The notes: a model not told the origin generated them from the letters alone. 64,000 nt of DNA from UBA1141 sp963665155 (GCA_963665155.2 OY761986.2:2332351-2396350), one strand, 5' to 3'. Positions 8,362-17,221 are shown, counted from the first letter of the stretch. Numbers and translations are program-made.

Positions 8362-9468
8362 ATGACTCTACAGCAAGAAGCCCGGACAGGGCACCCCTAC
8401 CACATGTACGATGCAATTGTTTCTCAGCCGCAAGGGATCGAGGCGATGCTGCGAGAACACGGGGCGCACGTCCAAGAAGTGGCAGCGGAGTTGGCCAAAA
8501 AGCGTCGCCTGTACCTGGTGGGTATTGGGACATCTTGGCATGCGACCTTGGTGGCCGAGCATTGGTTCCGCCGATTTTCCGGTAGATCCCTGGAAATTCA
8601 AGCCTGGCATTCCTTCGAGTTTTGCGCTTATTCTCCCCAATTAAGCAACGAAGACGCTGTGATAGTGGTGAGCCACCGGGGCACGAAGGCCTATTCTTTC
8701 CAAGCGTTGGAGCATGCCAAATCCGCCGGAGCCTACACCGTTTCCATCACCTCCACCGATCCGGGACCTCGAATAAAAGTTGCCGACGTTGTTCTGAACA
8801 CAGTGGAGCCGGAGCGGTCTGCGGCTTTCACGGTGAGCTACACCACAGCTTTGACGGTCTTGGGAATGCTGGCCATCGCTGTGGGAGGCTGGTCCGACAA
8901 CAGCGAAGAGGTACCCATACTAAGGGCGCAACTGGAGGACGTCCCTCAGATCGCAACCCAGGTGCTGGTTAACGAAAGCAAAGTGCAACAAGCGGCGCGG
9001 TGGTTTCAGAGCAGAGACCGTTTTGTATCCGTCGCTTGGGGCCCCAACACCGCCAACGCATACGAGGTTGCCCTGAAAATCAAAGAGACCAGCGCCATCG
9101 ACAGCGAAGGACTTCAGGTGGAACAAATTCTCCATGGTCCCTTTTGTTCCATCGGTGAAAGGTGCCTTATGACCTTGGTAGCGCCCCCGGGCCCAGGTTA
9201 TGCCCGGGCCCTGAATATTGCCCGAGCTTCGATAGAAGTGGGAGCTCCGGTTTGGGCGTTGGTTCAAGAGGGAGACACGTTGCTGTCCGACCTAGCGACC
9301 GAGGTATTCGTTCTGCCGCCGGTCCCGGACTTCTGGAGCCCGTTGGTATATGTATTGCCGCTCCAGCTATTTACCTACTACCTTGCCATGGCCCGCGGCG
9401 CTCATCCGGACCTATTCCAGCAGGACAATCCCAAGCAGGCAGCCGCCCGCACGCACTACGAACTGTGA
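8362..9468 (+). CDS. SIS-domain sugar-phosphate isomerase-like protein
   Basis: A protein of about 368 residues with two SIS (sugar isomerase) domains, like the isomerase half of GlmS without the glutaminase. The first SIS domain shows LYLVGIGTSWHATLVAEHWF and IVVSHRGTKAYSFQALEHAK; the second shows FVSVAWGPNTANAYEVALKI and the Glu of EGLQVEQILHGPF. Such proteins act on aminosugar phosphates or as deaminases. ATG 8362 is chosen over the upstream GTG because GAGAGG lies 8 bases before it. The exact substrate is unknown. Confidence 0.8.
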   Translation: MTLQQEARTGHPYHMYDAIVSQPQGIEAMLREHGAHVQEVAAELAKKRRLYLVGIGTSWHATLVAEHWFRRFSGRSLEIQAWHSFEFCAYSPQLSNEDAVIVVSHRGTKAYSFQALEHAKSAGAYTVSITSTDPGPRIKVADVVLNTVEPERSAAFTVSYTTALTVLGMLAIAVGGWSDNSEEVPILRAQLEDVPQIATQVLVNESKVQQAARWFQSRDRFVSVAWGPNTANAYEVALKIKETSAIDSEGLQVEQILHGPFCSIGERCLMTLVAPPGPGYARALNIARASIEVGAPVWALVQEGDTLLSDLATEVFVLPPVPDFWSPLVYVLPLQLFTYYLAMARGAHPDLFQQDNPKQAAARTHYEL

Positions 9469-9477
9469 TTCCAGATT

Positions 9478-9532
9478 TCAGCAATCAGCAATCAGCAATT
9501 AGTAATCAGCGGTCAGCTTTCAGCTTTCAGAT
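9478..9532. repeat. Degenerate TCAGCAATCAGC short-tandem repeat
   Basis: About 55 bases made of repeated TCAGCAA, TCAGCGG and TCAGCTT units. A similar block occurs at 18882-18910. It is a low-complexity dispersed repeat with no coding value. Confidence 0.7.
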
Positions 9533-9580
9533 AGTGCAGACGACTTATAGATAATGGCCGCTAGTAATAGAGGAGAGATA

Positions 9581-9946
9581 ATGTCCACCGAAGAAACCGA
9601 AGCGATACTGGAACATGCCCAGCAGGACCGGGGTTACGTCTTGGAGATGCATCGCATCATGGCCGAAGCGGACATTGAATGGGTCAAGAAATACAATGAA
9701 TTTATCGAAGCTACGTACACCGGTCAGAGGTTGCTGGACCGAAAGACGAAAGAACTGCTTCAGGTAGTTGTGGAAGTGGCGCTTCGGGCCGACGTGGACC
9801 AGATACAGGCACATATCCGGGTAGCCTTGCGGGAAGGAGCCACGCCTGAAGAAGTCTTACAAGCGATGCAGGCGGTCATTATGCCTATGGGTGCTCTGGC
9901 CTTCCGCCGCGGGGTGCAAGCCTGGGCTGCCGAGACCGGAGCTTAG
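9581..9946 (+). CDS. Carboxymuconolactone decarboxylase-like (AhpD-fold) protein lacking the CxxC
   Basis: A protein of about 121 residues from the ATG at 9581, chosen because AGGAG lies 5 bases upstream; an earlier in-frame ATG at 9554 has no such site. The helical pattern WVKKYNEFIEATY, DRKTKELLQVVVEVALRADV, AHIRVALREGATPEEVLQAM is that of the AhpD/carboxymuconolactone decarboxylase fold. The redox CxxC that many members carry in the second helix is absent (RADVDQIQAH instead), so peroxidase-reductase activity is unlikely. A decarboxylase-like or binding role is possible. It ends 10 bases before a perfect hairpin. Confidence 0.75.
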   Translation: MSTEETEAILEHAQQDRGYVLEMHRIMAEADIEWVKKYNEFIEATYTGQRLLDRKTKELLQVVVEVALRADVDQIQAHIRVALREGATPEEVLQAMQAVIMPMGALAFRRGVQAWAAETGA

Positions 9947-9955
9947 CTGTAAATA

Positions 9956-9985
9956 AAGAGGGGCCCACGAACGTGGGCCCCTCTT
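9956..9985. terminator. Perfect bidirectional terminator hairpin
   Basis: AAGAGGGGCCCACG pairs over 14 bases with CGTGGGCCCCTCTT, 2 bases apart, between convergent genes. The T-rich tail (TTTATTT) is on the minus-strand side, so it best serves the FAH-family gene. Confidence 0.85.
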
Positions 9986-10014
9986 AGGTTGCAGTTCTTA
10001 CTGGTGAAATTCGG

Positions 10015-10797
10015 CTAGCGCCCCCAGACCACGGTATTGCGTAGGATGCCGATGTCGCTTATTTCTATCTCTATGACATCGCCGTCCTTCATATTTTCCG
10101 TGGCGCCTTCTGTGCCCATCCACAGAACATCGCCTGGGACAAGCGTCAGGTATTGGCTCATTCTGCTGATGAACTGACGAACGCCAAATATTGCGGTGGA
10201 TAGGCGGTATTCCTCGACCACTCGCCCGCTGAGAGTAATTTTGCAGGTCAGGTCATCGGGGTTCAAGCCGGTGACGATCCACGGTCCCATGGGCTTAAAA
10301 GTGTCGGTGTTCTTGGCCCGCCACATAGTCCGGTCGCCTTTCTGCCAGGTGCGCTCGCTAACATCGTTGCCGATGGTGAAGCCCAAGACGTAGTCCAAGG
10401 CCTGCTCTTCGGTAACGTTCTTGCACTCTTTCCCGATCACGGCCACCAATTCACCCTCGTACTGCACGTCTTCGTGGGCGTCTTTTGGTACTTGGATGGG
10501 ACTTTCAGTGGGAACCAAGGCGTTGACTGCCCGGTATCCAACATCGGCATTCTTGGGTATATCGGGTTGAGTGCCCACTTTTTCAGCGGCCCACGTGATG
10601 TGCTCCGGATAGTTAATCCCGGCAGCGTAGAATGTCGGCGGAATCACTGGCACCTCCAGCTTTACGGAGCTTAGGGCGTGAACATTAGAGGTTTTGGTAT
10701 AGGTGTCGAAAGGGCTTCCATCGACTTCTGTAACCTGGTCGCCTTCGATAATTCCGTAGGATATGTCGCCGCCTGTGCTGAACCTGCACCACTTCAT
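10015..10797 (-). CDS. Fumarylacetoacetate hydrolase family protein
   Basis: A 260-residue protein of the FAH superfamily, which hydrolyses or decarboxylates C-C bonds of oxo-acids in aromatic catabolism. The metal-site segment is visible as the Glu residues of HEDVQYEGELVAVIG and the Asp of GFTIGNDVSERTWQKGDR, followed by KNTDTFKPMGPWIVTG. The C-terminal GDVLWMGTEGATENMKDGDV matches the usual GTP-containing loop in altered form. The start is ATG 10797, preceded at 6 bases by GAGGAGG; a longer frame to 10815 lacks a ribosome-binding site. The substrate cannot be assigned. Confidence 0.87.
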   Translation of the reverse strand: MKWCRFSTGGDISYGIIEGDQVTEVDGSPFDTYTKTSNVHALSSVKLEVPVIPPTFYAAGINYPEHITWAAEKVGTQPDIPKNADVGYRAVNALVPTESPIQVPKDAHEDVQYEGELVAVIGKECKNVTEEQALDYVLGFTIGNDVSERTWQKGDRTMWRAKNTDTFKPMGPWIVTGLNPDDLTCKITLSGRVVEEYRLSTAIFGVRQFISRMSQYLTLVPGDVLWMGTEGATENMKDGDVIEIEISDIGILRNTVVWGR

Positions 10798-11140
10798 GGT
10801 TAGCCTCCTCGCCAAATGCGCATTTTCTCAGCTAATAATTCTATCTGCTGGACATGGTGACTAGATTCTGGCACCAACCAGGCCGGTGGTCAAGCCAAAG
10901 TTGGCCAGCAAGGTTCTGGCAGGCCCCTGCCCCCCAATCCGCTCACATGAATTATCAGATGTGTCTGATTTGCCCAATCAGACGGGCTGTGTTAGTCTCC
11001 CGAAGCCGTCTTTATGATTGATTGGGCCGTGATTGGGCCATTGTTGGACGACGATTTTAGCACTGAGAGGCGGGCAGGACATCGTTTGAGAACCGGCTCT
11101 ATTGGCAGAGATAAAACAGGGGAAACCCCGAGGAGAAATA
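10798..11140. promoter_or_regulatory. Divergent intergenic region with ATCAGA half-sites
   Basis: Between the FAH gene and the SDR gene lies ATCAGA-TGTG-TCTGAT at 10954-10969, a perfect dyad, and a third ATCAGA at 10977-10982. A direct repeat of GATTGGGCC lies near 11020-11040. These may be regulator sites for either gene; no regulator is adjacent. Confidence 0.3.
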
Positions 11141-11911
11141 ATGAGGTTAAGCGGGAAAACCGCCCTGATTACCGGGGCTAGCCGAAACATAGGTGAAGAG
11201 GTGGCGCTAACCTTTGCCCGTGAGGGCGCAGATCTGGTGCTAAATACTAGGACCAGCCGGGAAGAACTGGAATCGGTGGCGGCCCGGTGCCGAGAGTTGA
11301 GTGCCAAGACCCACATCGTCTTGGCCGACGTTTCCGACTCGCGGCAGGTTACCAGCATGGTTGAGGAAGGAATTGGGGCTTTCGGCAATATAGACGTTCT
11401 GGTGAGCAACGTGGCGATCCGACCCCACAAGCCGATTACCGAGGTGTCCGACGAGGAGTGGCTCAACGTAATGGGCGTGAACCTGAATTCGGCCTTTTAT
11501 CTTTGTAAGGCGGTGGTGCCGGGCATGATGGAACGGGGGACTGGAAGCATCATCGCCATGGGCGGACAGTCGGCCATTACCGGAAGGCCCGAGACTGTCT
11601 CGGTCACGGCAGCGAAAACGGGTTTGTTGGGCCTGATCAGGGCATTGGCGGCGGAACTAGCGCCGTACAATGTTCGCGCCAACATGGTGAACCCCGGCTC
11701 AACCGACACCGAACGGCGAAGTCCCGAATGGTACCCGGAATTCCAACAACAAGTGGCTAGGGGTTCCAGCGAACACCTGAAAGGTCTGCCCATGGGGCGA
11801 CAGGCCACAGTACAAGACATTGCTAACGCTTGCCTGTTCTTCGCCTCCGACGAATCGGCATATATAACCGGAGACCGCCTAAATGTTGTGGGTGGGCGAT
11901 ATATCGTATAG
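11141..11911 (+). CDS. SDR family oxidoreductase without the catalytic Tyr
   Basis: A 256-residue classical-length short-chain dehydrogenase. The cofactor loop TGASRNIG (residues 11-18), the Asn of the VNLN segment (about 114) and the PG motif NPGSTDT are all present. The catalytic Ser is S144 (GGQSAITG). The usual YxxxK reads VTAAK: Lys159 is kept but the Tyr position holds Val155. Without Tyr normal hydride-transfer chemistry is unlikely, so it may bind NAD(P) for another purpose or use a different acid. The start ATG at 11141 is fixed by AGGAG five bases upstream. It resembles FabG-type reductases otherwise. Confidence 0.82.
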   Translation: MRLSGKTALITGASRNIGEEVALTFAREGADLVLNTRTSREELESVAARCRELSAKTHIVLADVSDSRQVTSMVEEGIGAFGNIDVLVSNVAIRPHKPITEVSDEEWLNVMGVNLNSAFYLCKAVVPGMMERGTGSIIAMGGQSAITGRPETVSVTAAKTGLLGLIRALAAELAPYNVRANMVNPGSTDTERRSPEWYPEFQQQVARGSSEHLKGLPMGRQATVQDIANACLFFASDESAYITGDRLNVVGGRYIV

Positions 11912-11935
11912 CCGGTGGTCCGCGTCAGAATAATC

Positions 11936-12461
11936 CGCTCATCCTGATCTTGTCGAAGGGGCCTTTCGCGTGAATATGGTTCGACAGGCGCACCACGAAC
12001 GATTGGAGATTCCAAGCCCGCTCATCCTGAGCTTGTCGAAAGGGCCTTTCGCGTGTATATGGTTCGACAGGCGCACCACGAACGATCGGAGATTCCAAGC
12101 CCGCTCATACTGAGCTTGTCGAAGGGTCTTTCGCGTGTATATGGTTCGACGGGCGCACCACGAACGATCGGAGATTCCAAGTCCGCTCATCCTGAGCTTG
12201 TCGATGGGGCCTTTCGCGTGAATATGGTTCGACAGGCTCACCACGGACGATCGGAGATTCCAAGCCCGCTCATCCTGAGCTTGTCGAAGGGGCCTTTCGC
12301 GTGAATACGGTTCGACAGGCGCACCACGAACAATGGGAGATTCCAAGCCCGCTCGCCCTGAGCTTGTCGAAGGGGCCTTTCGCGTGTATATGGTTCGACA
12401 GGCGCACCACGAACGATCGGAGATTCCAAGCCCGCTCATCCTGAGCTTGTCGAAGGAAGCT
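11936..12461. repeat. Seven tandem copies of an 83-bp REP-like unit
   Basis: The landmark CCTGAGCTTGTCGAA (with variants) starts at 11943, 12026, 12109, 12191, 12274, 12357 and 12440, giving a period of 82-83 bases. Each unit also has GGTTCGACAGGCGCACCACG, which is partly the reverse complement of the landmark, so each unit can fold. The same inverted pair occurs singly at 24725-24783 and three times at 51320-51600. The ORFs across it are translation artefacts of the repeat. Confidence 0.9.
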
Positions 12462-12548
12462 TAGGCCGAGGTATTGTTTGGAGGAGGGTGAACGGTCGTC
12501 GGTGGTTTCTCCGTTCGACGCCTGCTTGCCGAATCACGCCTAAAAGCT

Positions 12549-13547
12549 CTAGCCTACGGCCTCCCAGACAATTGCGGCCGCCCCAGCCATTCCCACCCCA
12601 TCTCCCAGGCTACTGGCAACCAACCGGAAATCCTTATGACGCTCGCTCATAGCCCTATCACGCATGATCCCTTCAATGCGTGGTAACAAATCCAACTGTC
12701 CCAGGCCCACTGTCACCCCGCCGCCCAGCACTACGAGGTCCGGGTTGTACAGGTGCAGCGCGTTGGTGAGTCCAATCCCCAACGCTTGAACCACGTCCTC
12801 CAAGATGCTGAGGGCCAGGCGGTCTTCTTGAGCCGCAGCTTGAAATACCGATTCTGAAGTGATCGCTTCCCGGTCGACAATTGCCAGCAAGGAATCTTGA
12901 TAGCCGATGCCCGCCACGCTGGATCGGGCTATCCTGGCGATGGCAGTGCCCGATGCTAGAGACTCCAGGCACCCGGTGGACCCGCATTGGCATTTGGGGG
13001 CCGAGGGACTCATGTCGATGGCCATATGTCCGATTTCGGCGGCCATACCGCTGGCACCCAAAAACATTTTTCCACGGTCGACCACGCCGCCGCCGATGCC
13101 GGTGCTTATCGTCATATAGATCATAGTCTTGGGGGTTATACCGTTCAGCTGGGATTCCAGCCCCGCTCCGAAGTGATACTCCCCTAGGGCGGCCAGATTG
13201 GCGTCGTTGTCCACCCACACGGGATGCCCGGACATGGGCTCCCAGCGTAGCTTTAGGGACACCCCATCCAGTTCAGGCAGGTTTGGCGGGTCATATAGAG
13301 TCCCCGTTTCTCCGTCCACGGGTCCCGCAACCGCCACGCCAATTCCAGCAATGGGACGGGCTCCGCATCCGGCGATGGCATCCTTTAACAGACCGTCGGC
13401 GTTCTCTAGGAGCGTTGTCTGGTTGGCGTCATTGGGATTGGCGACCCGAGAGTTCCAAAGGACCTCGCCGTTTCTGTCGACCACCGAGGCGCGGACCCAT
13501 GTGCCTCCCCAGTCCATGGCGATTGCTACCGGTGTCTGGCTAGTCAT
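12549..13547 (-). CDS. ROK family protein, glucokinase-like sugar kinase
   Basis: A 332-residue ROK-family kinase. The phosphate-binding start AIAMDWGGTWVRASVVD, the GIGVAVAGPVDGETG segment, the sugar-site TISTGIGGGVVDRGKMFLG and EIGHMAID (with the His and Glu/Asp of the active site), and the zinc motif CQCGSTGCLE are all intact. ROK kinases phosphorylate glucose, N-acetylglucosamine or related sugars in the cytosol; some members are regulators but this one has no N-terminal helix-turn-helix. Length and motifs match a glucokinase-like enzyme; the actual sugar is not known. It is the last gene on the long minus-strand run. Confidence 0.9.
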   Translation of the reverse strand: MTSQTPVAIAMDWGGTWVRASVVDRNGEVLWNSRVANPNDANQTTLLENADGLLKDAIAGCGARPIAGIGVAVAGPVDGETGTLYDPPNLPELDGVSLKLRWEPMSGHPVWVDNDANLAALGEYHFGAGLESQLNGITPKTMIYMTISTGIGGGVVDRGKMFLGASGMAAEIGHMAIDMSPSAPKCQCGSTGCLESLASGTAIARIARSSVAGIGYQDSLLAIVDREAITSESVFQAAAQEDRLALSILEDVVQALGIGLTNALHLYNPDLVVLGGGVTVGLGQLDLLPRIEGIMRDRAMSERHKDFRLVASSLGDGVGMAGAAAIVWEAVG

Positions 13548-13803
13548 AGGTCCAGCCCCATTTGTTTCTCCTTGCAGTTAATGGCCATAATCCGGGTAAT
13601 CGACGGCATATAGACCCCTGGGCAGCTCCGATATGTCGAAATGGAAAGTCTGGTCTCTAGTGGAATTCGAAGCGCACCTACGATCTTAACGAGGGTTCCC
13701 AAAACTGGGCTCCGGGCAATATCGGCGAGTATATCACCATTATTCCGGCCCTGGCCCCGGTATGTGATACCCCGGTCGTGTGATACCCGGTCATGTAGTA
13801 GCG

Positions 13804-14382
13804 CTAGCTTGAGTCGCCCAGCAATTCGTCCAGCACAGTGCGCAGCGCCGGAGCCGAGATGGGGCCAACGAACTTTTTGGCTACGTCTCCTTCCCGGCTG
13901 ATGAAGATTTTCTCGGGGATGCCCTTCACCCCATAGTCGATGGCAATGGTGCCGGCGCTGTCGATACCATTAGGGTAGGGAACGTCAAAGAGCTCAATAT
14001 GGTTCAGTGCATCCTGGCGCCCGTCCCAAATGTCTATGCCGACGAACTCCAGGTCTTTGTCACGGTACTCTTGGTACACTTGAACCAAGGTCGCTGCTTC
14101 TTGGCGGCAAGGCCCGCACCACGATGCCCAGAAGTCCAGCAGAACCACCTTGCCCCGAAGTTGGGACAAATTCAGCGTAGTTTGATTTGGAAGGGGACTG
14201 CTAAGCAATTCCAACTCGAAATCGTGTGCCGACCCGGCGTTAATCTCAACTTGGCCGAACTCGTCGTTCACACCCAACCCGCCGGGGTTGCCACCAGACT
14301 TAAAGGAGGCCCAAGCCAGCAGCGCGATGAATGCCACTGCCGGTATGGCCGTGCCCAGAATGATCCAACTTCGTTTGCTCAC
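13804..14382 (-). CDS. TlpA/ResA-like membrane-anchored thioredoxin
   Basis: A 192-residue protein with an N-terminal membrane anchor (ILGTAIPAVAFIALLAWAS) and an exported thioredoxin fold. The redox site is FWASWCGPCRQEA, and the cis-Pro region reads GVKGIPEKIFI. Such proteins reduce disulfides outside the membrane, typically apocytochrome c haem-binding cysteines during cytochrome c maturation (CcmG/ResA role). CcmF and CcmH are encoded a few genes upstream on the same strand, which supports that role here, although two CoA-transferase genes intervene. No damage is seen. Confidence 0.88.
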   Translation of the reverse strand: MSKRSWIILGTAIPAVAFIALLAWASFKSGGNPGGLGVNDEFGQVEINAGSAHDFELELLSSPLPNQTTLNLSQLRGKVVLLDFWASWCGPCRQEAATLVQVYQEYRDKDLEFVGIDIWDGRQDALNHIELFDVPYPNGIDSAGTIAIDYGVKGIPEKIFISREGDVAKKFVGPISAPALRTVLDELLGDSS

Positions 14383-14499
14383 TGTTTAATCACAATAATT
14401 GAATGTCCGCTCAGTCATATCAATTCTTATACTCATTGTCGATAGCATTTTTAGGGATTTCTCAGCGCCGCCTTGACGGACGGCTTTAGTAACCCGTTA

Positions 14500-15795
14500 C
14501 TACTCGTCGGTTGGGACTTCCCTGTCCCTTTGTGGAGGTTCCCGACCCTGTTCAGAAGGGTCAGAATGGCCCAATGCCCGGGCGACCAGGGTTTCCCTTT
14601 CCGCCAGGTAAGCGTCCTCGGCCAGATCTCCTTCTTGGAATCGCTCGTCCAGAGCCGCAATCTCCTGAATTGCCGATTCCCGGTCAACCGGGGCTTGGTT
14701 TGGACCGGTGGACGATGTCGCCAACGGTGTCTGGGCTTGCCACCGGGGCTTCAAGGTTCCAAACAGCAGCAGGAAAGCTAAAACCGCTCCCATTGCGATG
14801 GGGATCGCCACTTTCCAGAAATTTGCGCTGCTTAGAGACTTCTCCAAGCGTGCGCCGAAGCTGGGTTTGGGTAATCCGGTTAGCCGCAAAGACAATCCTT
14901 GCCCTGGTTGGAAATCGGTACTTTCCCAGGCCCGGTAGGAGTTGCCTTCCTGTTCGATAGAATCAACGGCTTGGAGGGAGTCTGTCCCCACGGTGGACAA
15001 GCGCACTGGCACCATCAACCGGTAAACGTCCGCTCCTTGGGGCAGGCTCTGGCGGTACGAAAGCTCATCCCCTTCATATGGGAAACTGAATGAGAAATCC
15101 ACGAAATGGTCCCCCGGCACCACCGGCGAAGTAAGGGCGAAGCCGGTGCCTATGGGAATTATATCTCCCCCAGGCATGTCCGACCCTACGTCCAGTTCTT
15201 GGGCCAACGGTGGCAGGGCGAAACGCAGGAAGCTCAACTGGCCCATGTTGTTCAAATCCGGCAACAACGTGCGGTCGCTGCTGTTGGATAATCGTACGAA
15301 TTCGATGGCCGAGATTGTCTGGTTTTTCTCGTCTATGTCGGCAATCACCATCACCTGGTTGGTCACCCTTACCACCGATGCGTCTTCGGTCGTTTCGTAC
15401 ACGGTCAACTGGATTTCGCCGGACAGGTCGTCCAGGCTTAATGACGCTCCGTAGAATACCTGGGCATACTCGACGCTAAAGGCGTAGGAGGCGTCGCCTA
15501 TCGCTGGAACGTCTTGAAACTCGAAATGTCCGTCCGGTGTCGTCGGATTCTGGTCGGTCGCTATGAGACCGGAGTCGGCCCCAGAGACCAACAACAGCAC
15601 AGCGACGCCCTCCGGCGGAGTAGCGCCTTCGGTGCCGTTAATTACCCTCCCGGTGATTGTAAGGGTCTCTTGAGTTTGAGCTTGGGGAATCCCGCCACCC
15701 AATGCTAGTAGGGTCGTCAAAAGGGCGACTGCCGCAATGGCAATGCACAGCGCCAAGTGGATATTTTTAATACCGGATGGTGACAGAGAGGACAT
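14500..15795 (-). CDS. Exported, membrane-anchored protein with carboxypeptidase-regulatory-like domain
   Basis: A 431-residue protein. An N-terminal signal or anchor (ALCIAIAAVALLTTLLALGG) is followed by a beta-rich domain beginning TLTITGRVINGTEGATPPEG, similar to carboxypeptidase-regulatory or Ig-like folds. A single membrane helix lies near residues 340-360 (WKVAIPIAMGAVLAFLLLFG), and a short cytosolic tail with ALDERFQEGDLAEDAYLAER follows, a pattern like the small helical SHOCT-type motif. It lies between the TlpA gene and CoA-transferases in the cytochrome-biogenesis stretch; the zinc-ribbon protein at 18420-18857 has a comparable helical segment. No enzymatic function is visible. Confidence 0.6.
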   Translation of the reverse strand: MSSLSPSGIKNIHLALCIAIAAVALLTTLLALGGGIPQAQTQETLTITGRVINGTEGATPPEGVAVLLLVSGADSGLIATDQNPTTPDGHFEFQDVPAIGDASYAFSVEYAQVFYGASLSLDDLSGEIQLTVYETTEDASVVRVTNQVMVIADIDEKNQTISAIEFVRLSNSSDRTLLPDLNNMGQLSFLRFALPPLAQELDVGSDMPGGDIIPIGTGFALTSPVVPGDHFVDFSFSFPYEGDELSYRQSLPQGADVYRLMVPVRLSTVGTDSLQAVDSIEQEGNSYRAWESTDFQPGQGLSLRLTGLPKPSFGARLEKSLSSANFWKVAIPIAMGAVLAFLLLFGTLKPRWQAQTPLATSSTGPNQAPVDRESAIQEIAALDERFQEGDLAEDAYLAERETLVARALGHSDPSEQGREPPQRDREVPTDE

Positions 15796-15903
15796 TTAAG
15801 TAGTTGCACCACGCCATGGCCTTGGTCCAAGCCCGGAGGGGCTACCGGACTGACCGGAATATGAGGGTAAATTGGTACGGAATATTGCCCTTAGGGCACA
15901 GGG

Positions 15904-17193
15904 CTATGATGATTCTAGGACTTCCTCGATTACCAGGTCGGCAACCTCGTCATCCGACAGACCCATAAAATCCTTGAGGATGAGCTCGTTGTGCTCTCCT
16001 ATCAGCGCATGTGGCATTCGCATCTTACCCGGAGAATCGGATAGTTGAAACTGGAATCCGTCATAAGGCATAGGACCGCATTCCGGGTGGTCAAGCCACT
16101 GGAAAAAACCTCGTTGTTCCAGTTGTGGGTCCACCCAAAGGTCTGACTGGCTCTGGACAACCCCGGCAGGCACTCCGGACTCCTGAAGCAGGCGCATAAC
16201 TTCGTGAGCGCCGTGCTGTATCGTCCACTCTCCCAGGAGACGGTTTAAGTCTTCCTCGTTTTCCTTTCGGCCTGCCAAGGTTGAGAAGCGGGCGTCCTGG
16301 ACCCAAGGGGGATTCCCAATGACGCCACACAAGGCCCCCCAATCGCGCTCCGAAGTAACCGCAATGGCGCACCAGTGTCCCCCTGACCGAGCTGCTTCTG
16401 ACCGAGCTGGTTCTGACCCCGCCGAAGATATACCTGCCTCCTGACAAGGATAGACTCCATGTGGAGCATACTCGACGTGCTGGTTGCCCTTTCGCTCCAG
16501 GATGCGGTTGTTGACCAGAAAGTCCAGAACCGCAGGGGCCAGGTAGTGGGCGCCACACTCGTATTGCGACAGGTCCAAGTGCTGGCCCTCGCTCGTGCGC
16601 CGCCGGTATTCCAGAGCCGCAACGATAGCAGTGAGAGCATTAGGCGGGTTGATGAAGTCCGAGTACGCCCCATAAGGTCCGGCGGGCTCACGGTCGGGCC
16701 AGCCCGTGATGTTATAGAAGCCGGACAGGGCTGCGGCCAGAGGGCCATAGCCACCGTACGATGCGTGAGGCCCCGTTTGACCCTGCTGACAAGTGCTGAG
16801 GTAAATAATGTCCGGCTTTAGCTCTTTGACGTTCTGGTAATCCAATCCCCAGTTGCGCATGGCGTTGGGCGTAAAGCTCTCGGCTATGATATCGGGCTGC
16901 CATTGGGTGATGATCCGCTTTACCAGTTCTCGCGCCTGGGGTTTTGTCATATTCAGCCCGAGGCCATATTTGCTGGTGTTGTAGTTGGCTGACAATTGGC
17001 TGCGGTTGATGCCAGGTTGAGCGTCCTTGAAAGGCGGGAGGGTACGGGCCCCGTCGGGACGAGTAACCGACTCCACTCGGATAACCGTTGCCCCATGGTC
17101 AGCCAGGTATTTGGTGGTGATGGGTCCAACTGCAATCCACGTGAAATCCAGAACTTTGATACCTTCAAAAGCCATAGGCTCTGCCAAAGCCAT
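15904..17193 (-). CDS. CaiB/BaiF family (class III) CoA-transferase
   Basis: A protein of about 429 residues. It moves CoA between carboxylic acids through a mixed anhydride on an Asp. Family signs are the start GIKVLDFTWIAVGPITTKYLADHGATVIRVES, NYNTSKYGLGLNM, and GPYGAYSDFINPPNALTAI, whose Asp matches the catalytic residue. ATG 17193 is chosen because GGGAG lies 6 bases upstream; TTG 17211 is also open. Around residue 255 there is a small insertion made of a 15-base tandem repeat (16383-16412). The stop lies 29 bases after nothing essential is lost. It follows a second CoA-transferase gene with a short gap, so the two are probably co-transcribed. Confidence 0.88.
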   Translation of the reverse strand: MALAEPMAFEGIKVLDFTWIAVGPITTKYLADHGATVIRVESVTRPDGARTLPPFKDAQPGINRSQLSANYNTSKYGLGLNMTKPQARELVKRIITQWQPDIIAESFTPNAMRNWGLDYQNVKELKPDIIYLSTCQQGQTGPHASYGGYGPLAAALSGFYNITGWPDREPAGPYGAYSDFINPPNALTAIVAALEYRRRTSEGQHLDLSQYECGAHYLAPAVLDFLVNNRILERKGNQHVEYAPHGVYPCQEAGISSAGSEPARSEAARSGGHWCAIAVTSERDWGALCGVIGNPPWVQDARFSTLAGRKENEEDLNRLLGEWTIQHGAHEVMRLLQESGVPAGVVQSQSDLWVDPQLEQRGFFQWLDHPECGPMPYDGFQFQLSDSPGKMRMPHALIGEHNELILKDFMGLSDDEVADLVIEEVLESS

Positions 17194-17221
17194 ACCTCGC
17201 TCCCCTTGCAATCAACGCCGG

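Noticed and set aside
12053..12439. ORFs within the 83-bp repeat array encoding VRQAHHE and LSLSKG-like peptides
   Set aside because: They are translations of the repeat in different frames on both strands; the same artefact peptides occur in many genomes carrying this repeat.
11936..12461. The 83-bp array as a CRISPR
   Set aside because: The units are repeated entirely, without unique spacers, and each holds its own inverted arms; no cas genes are near.
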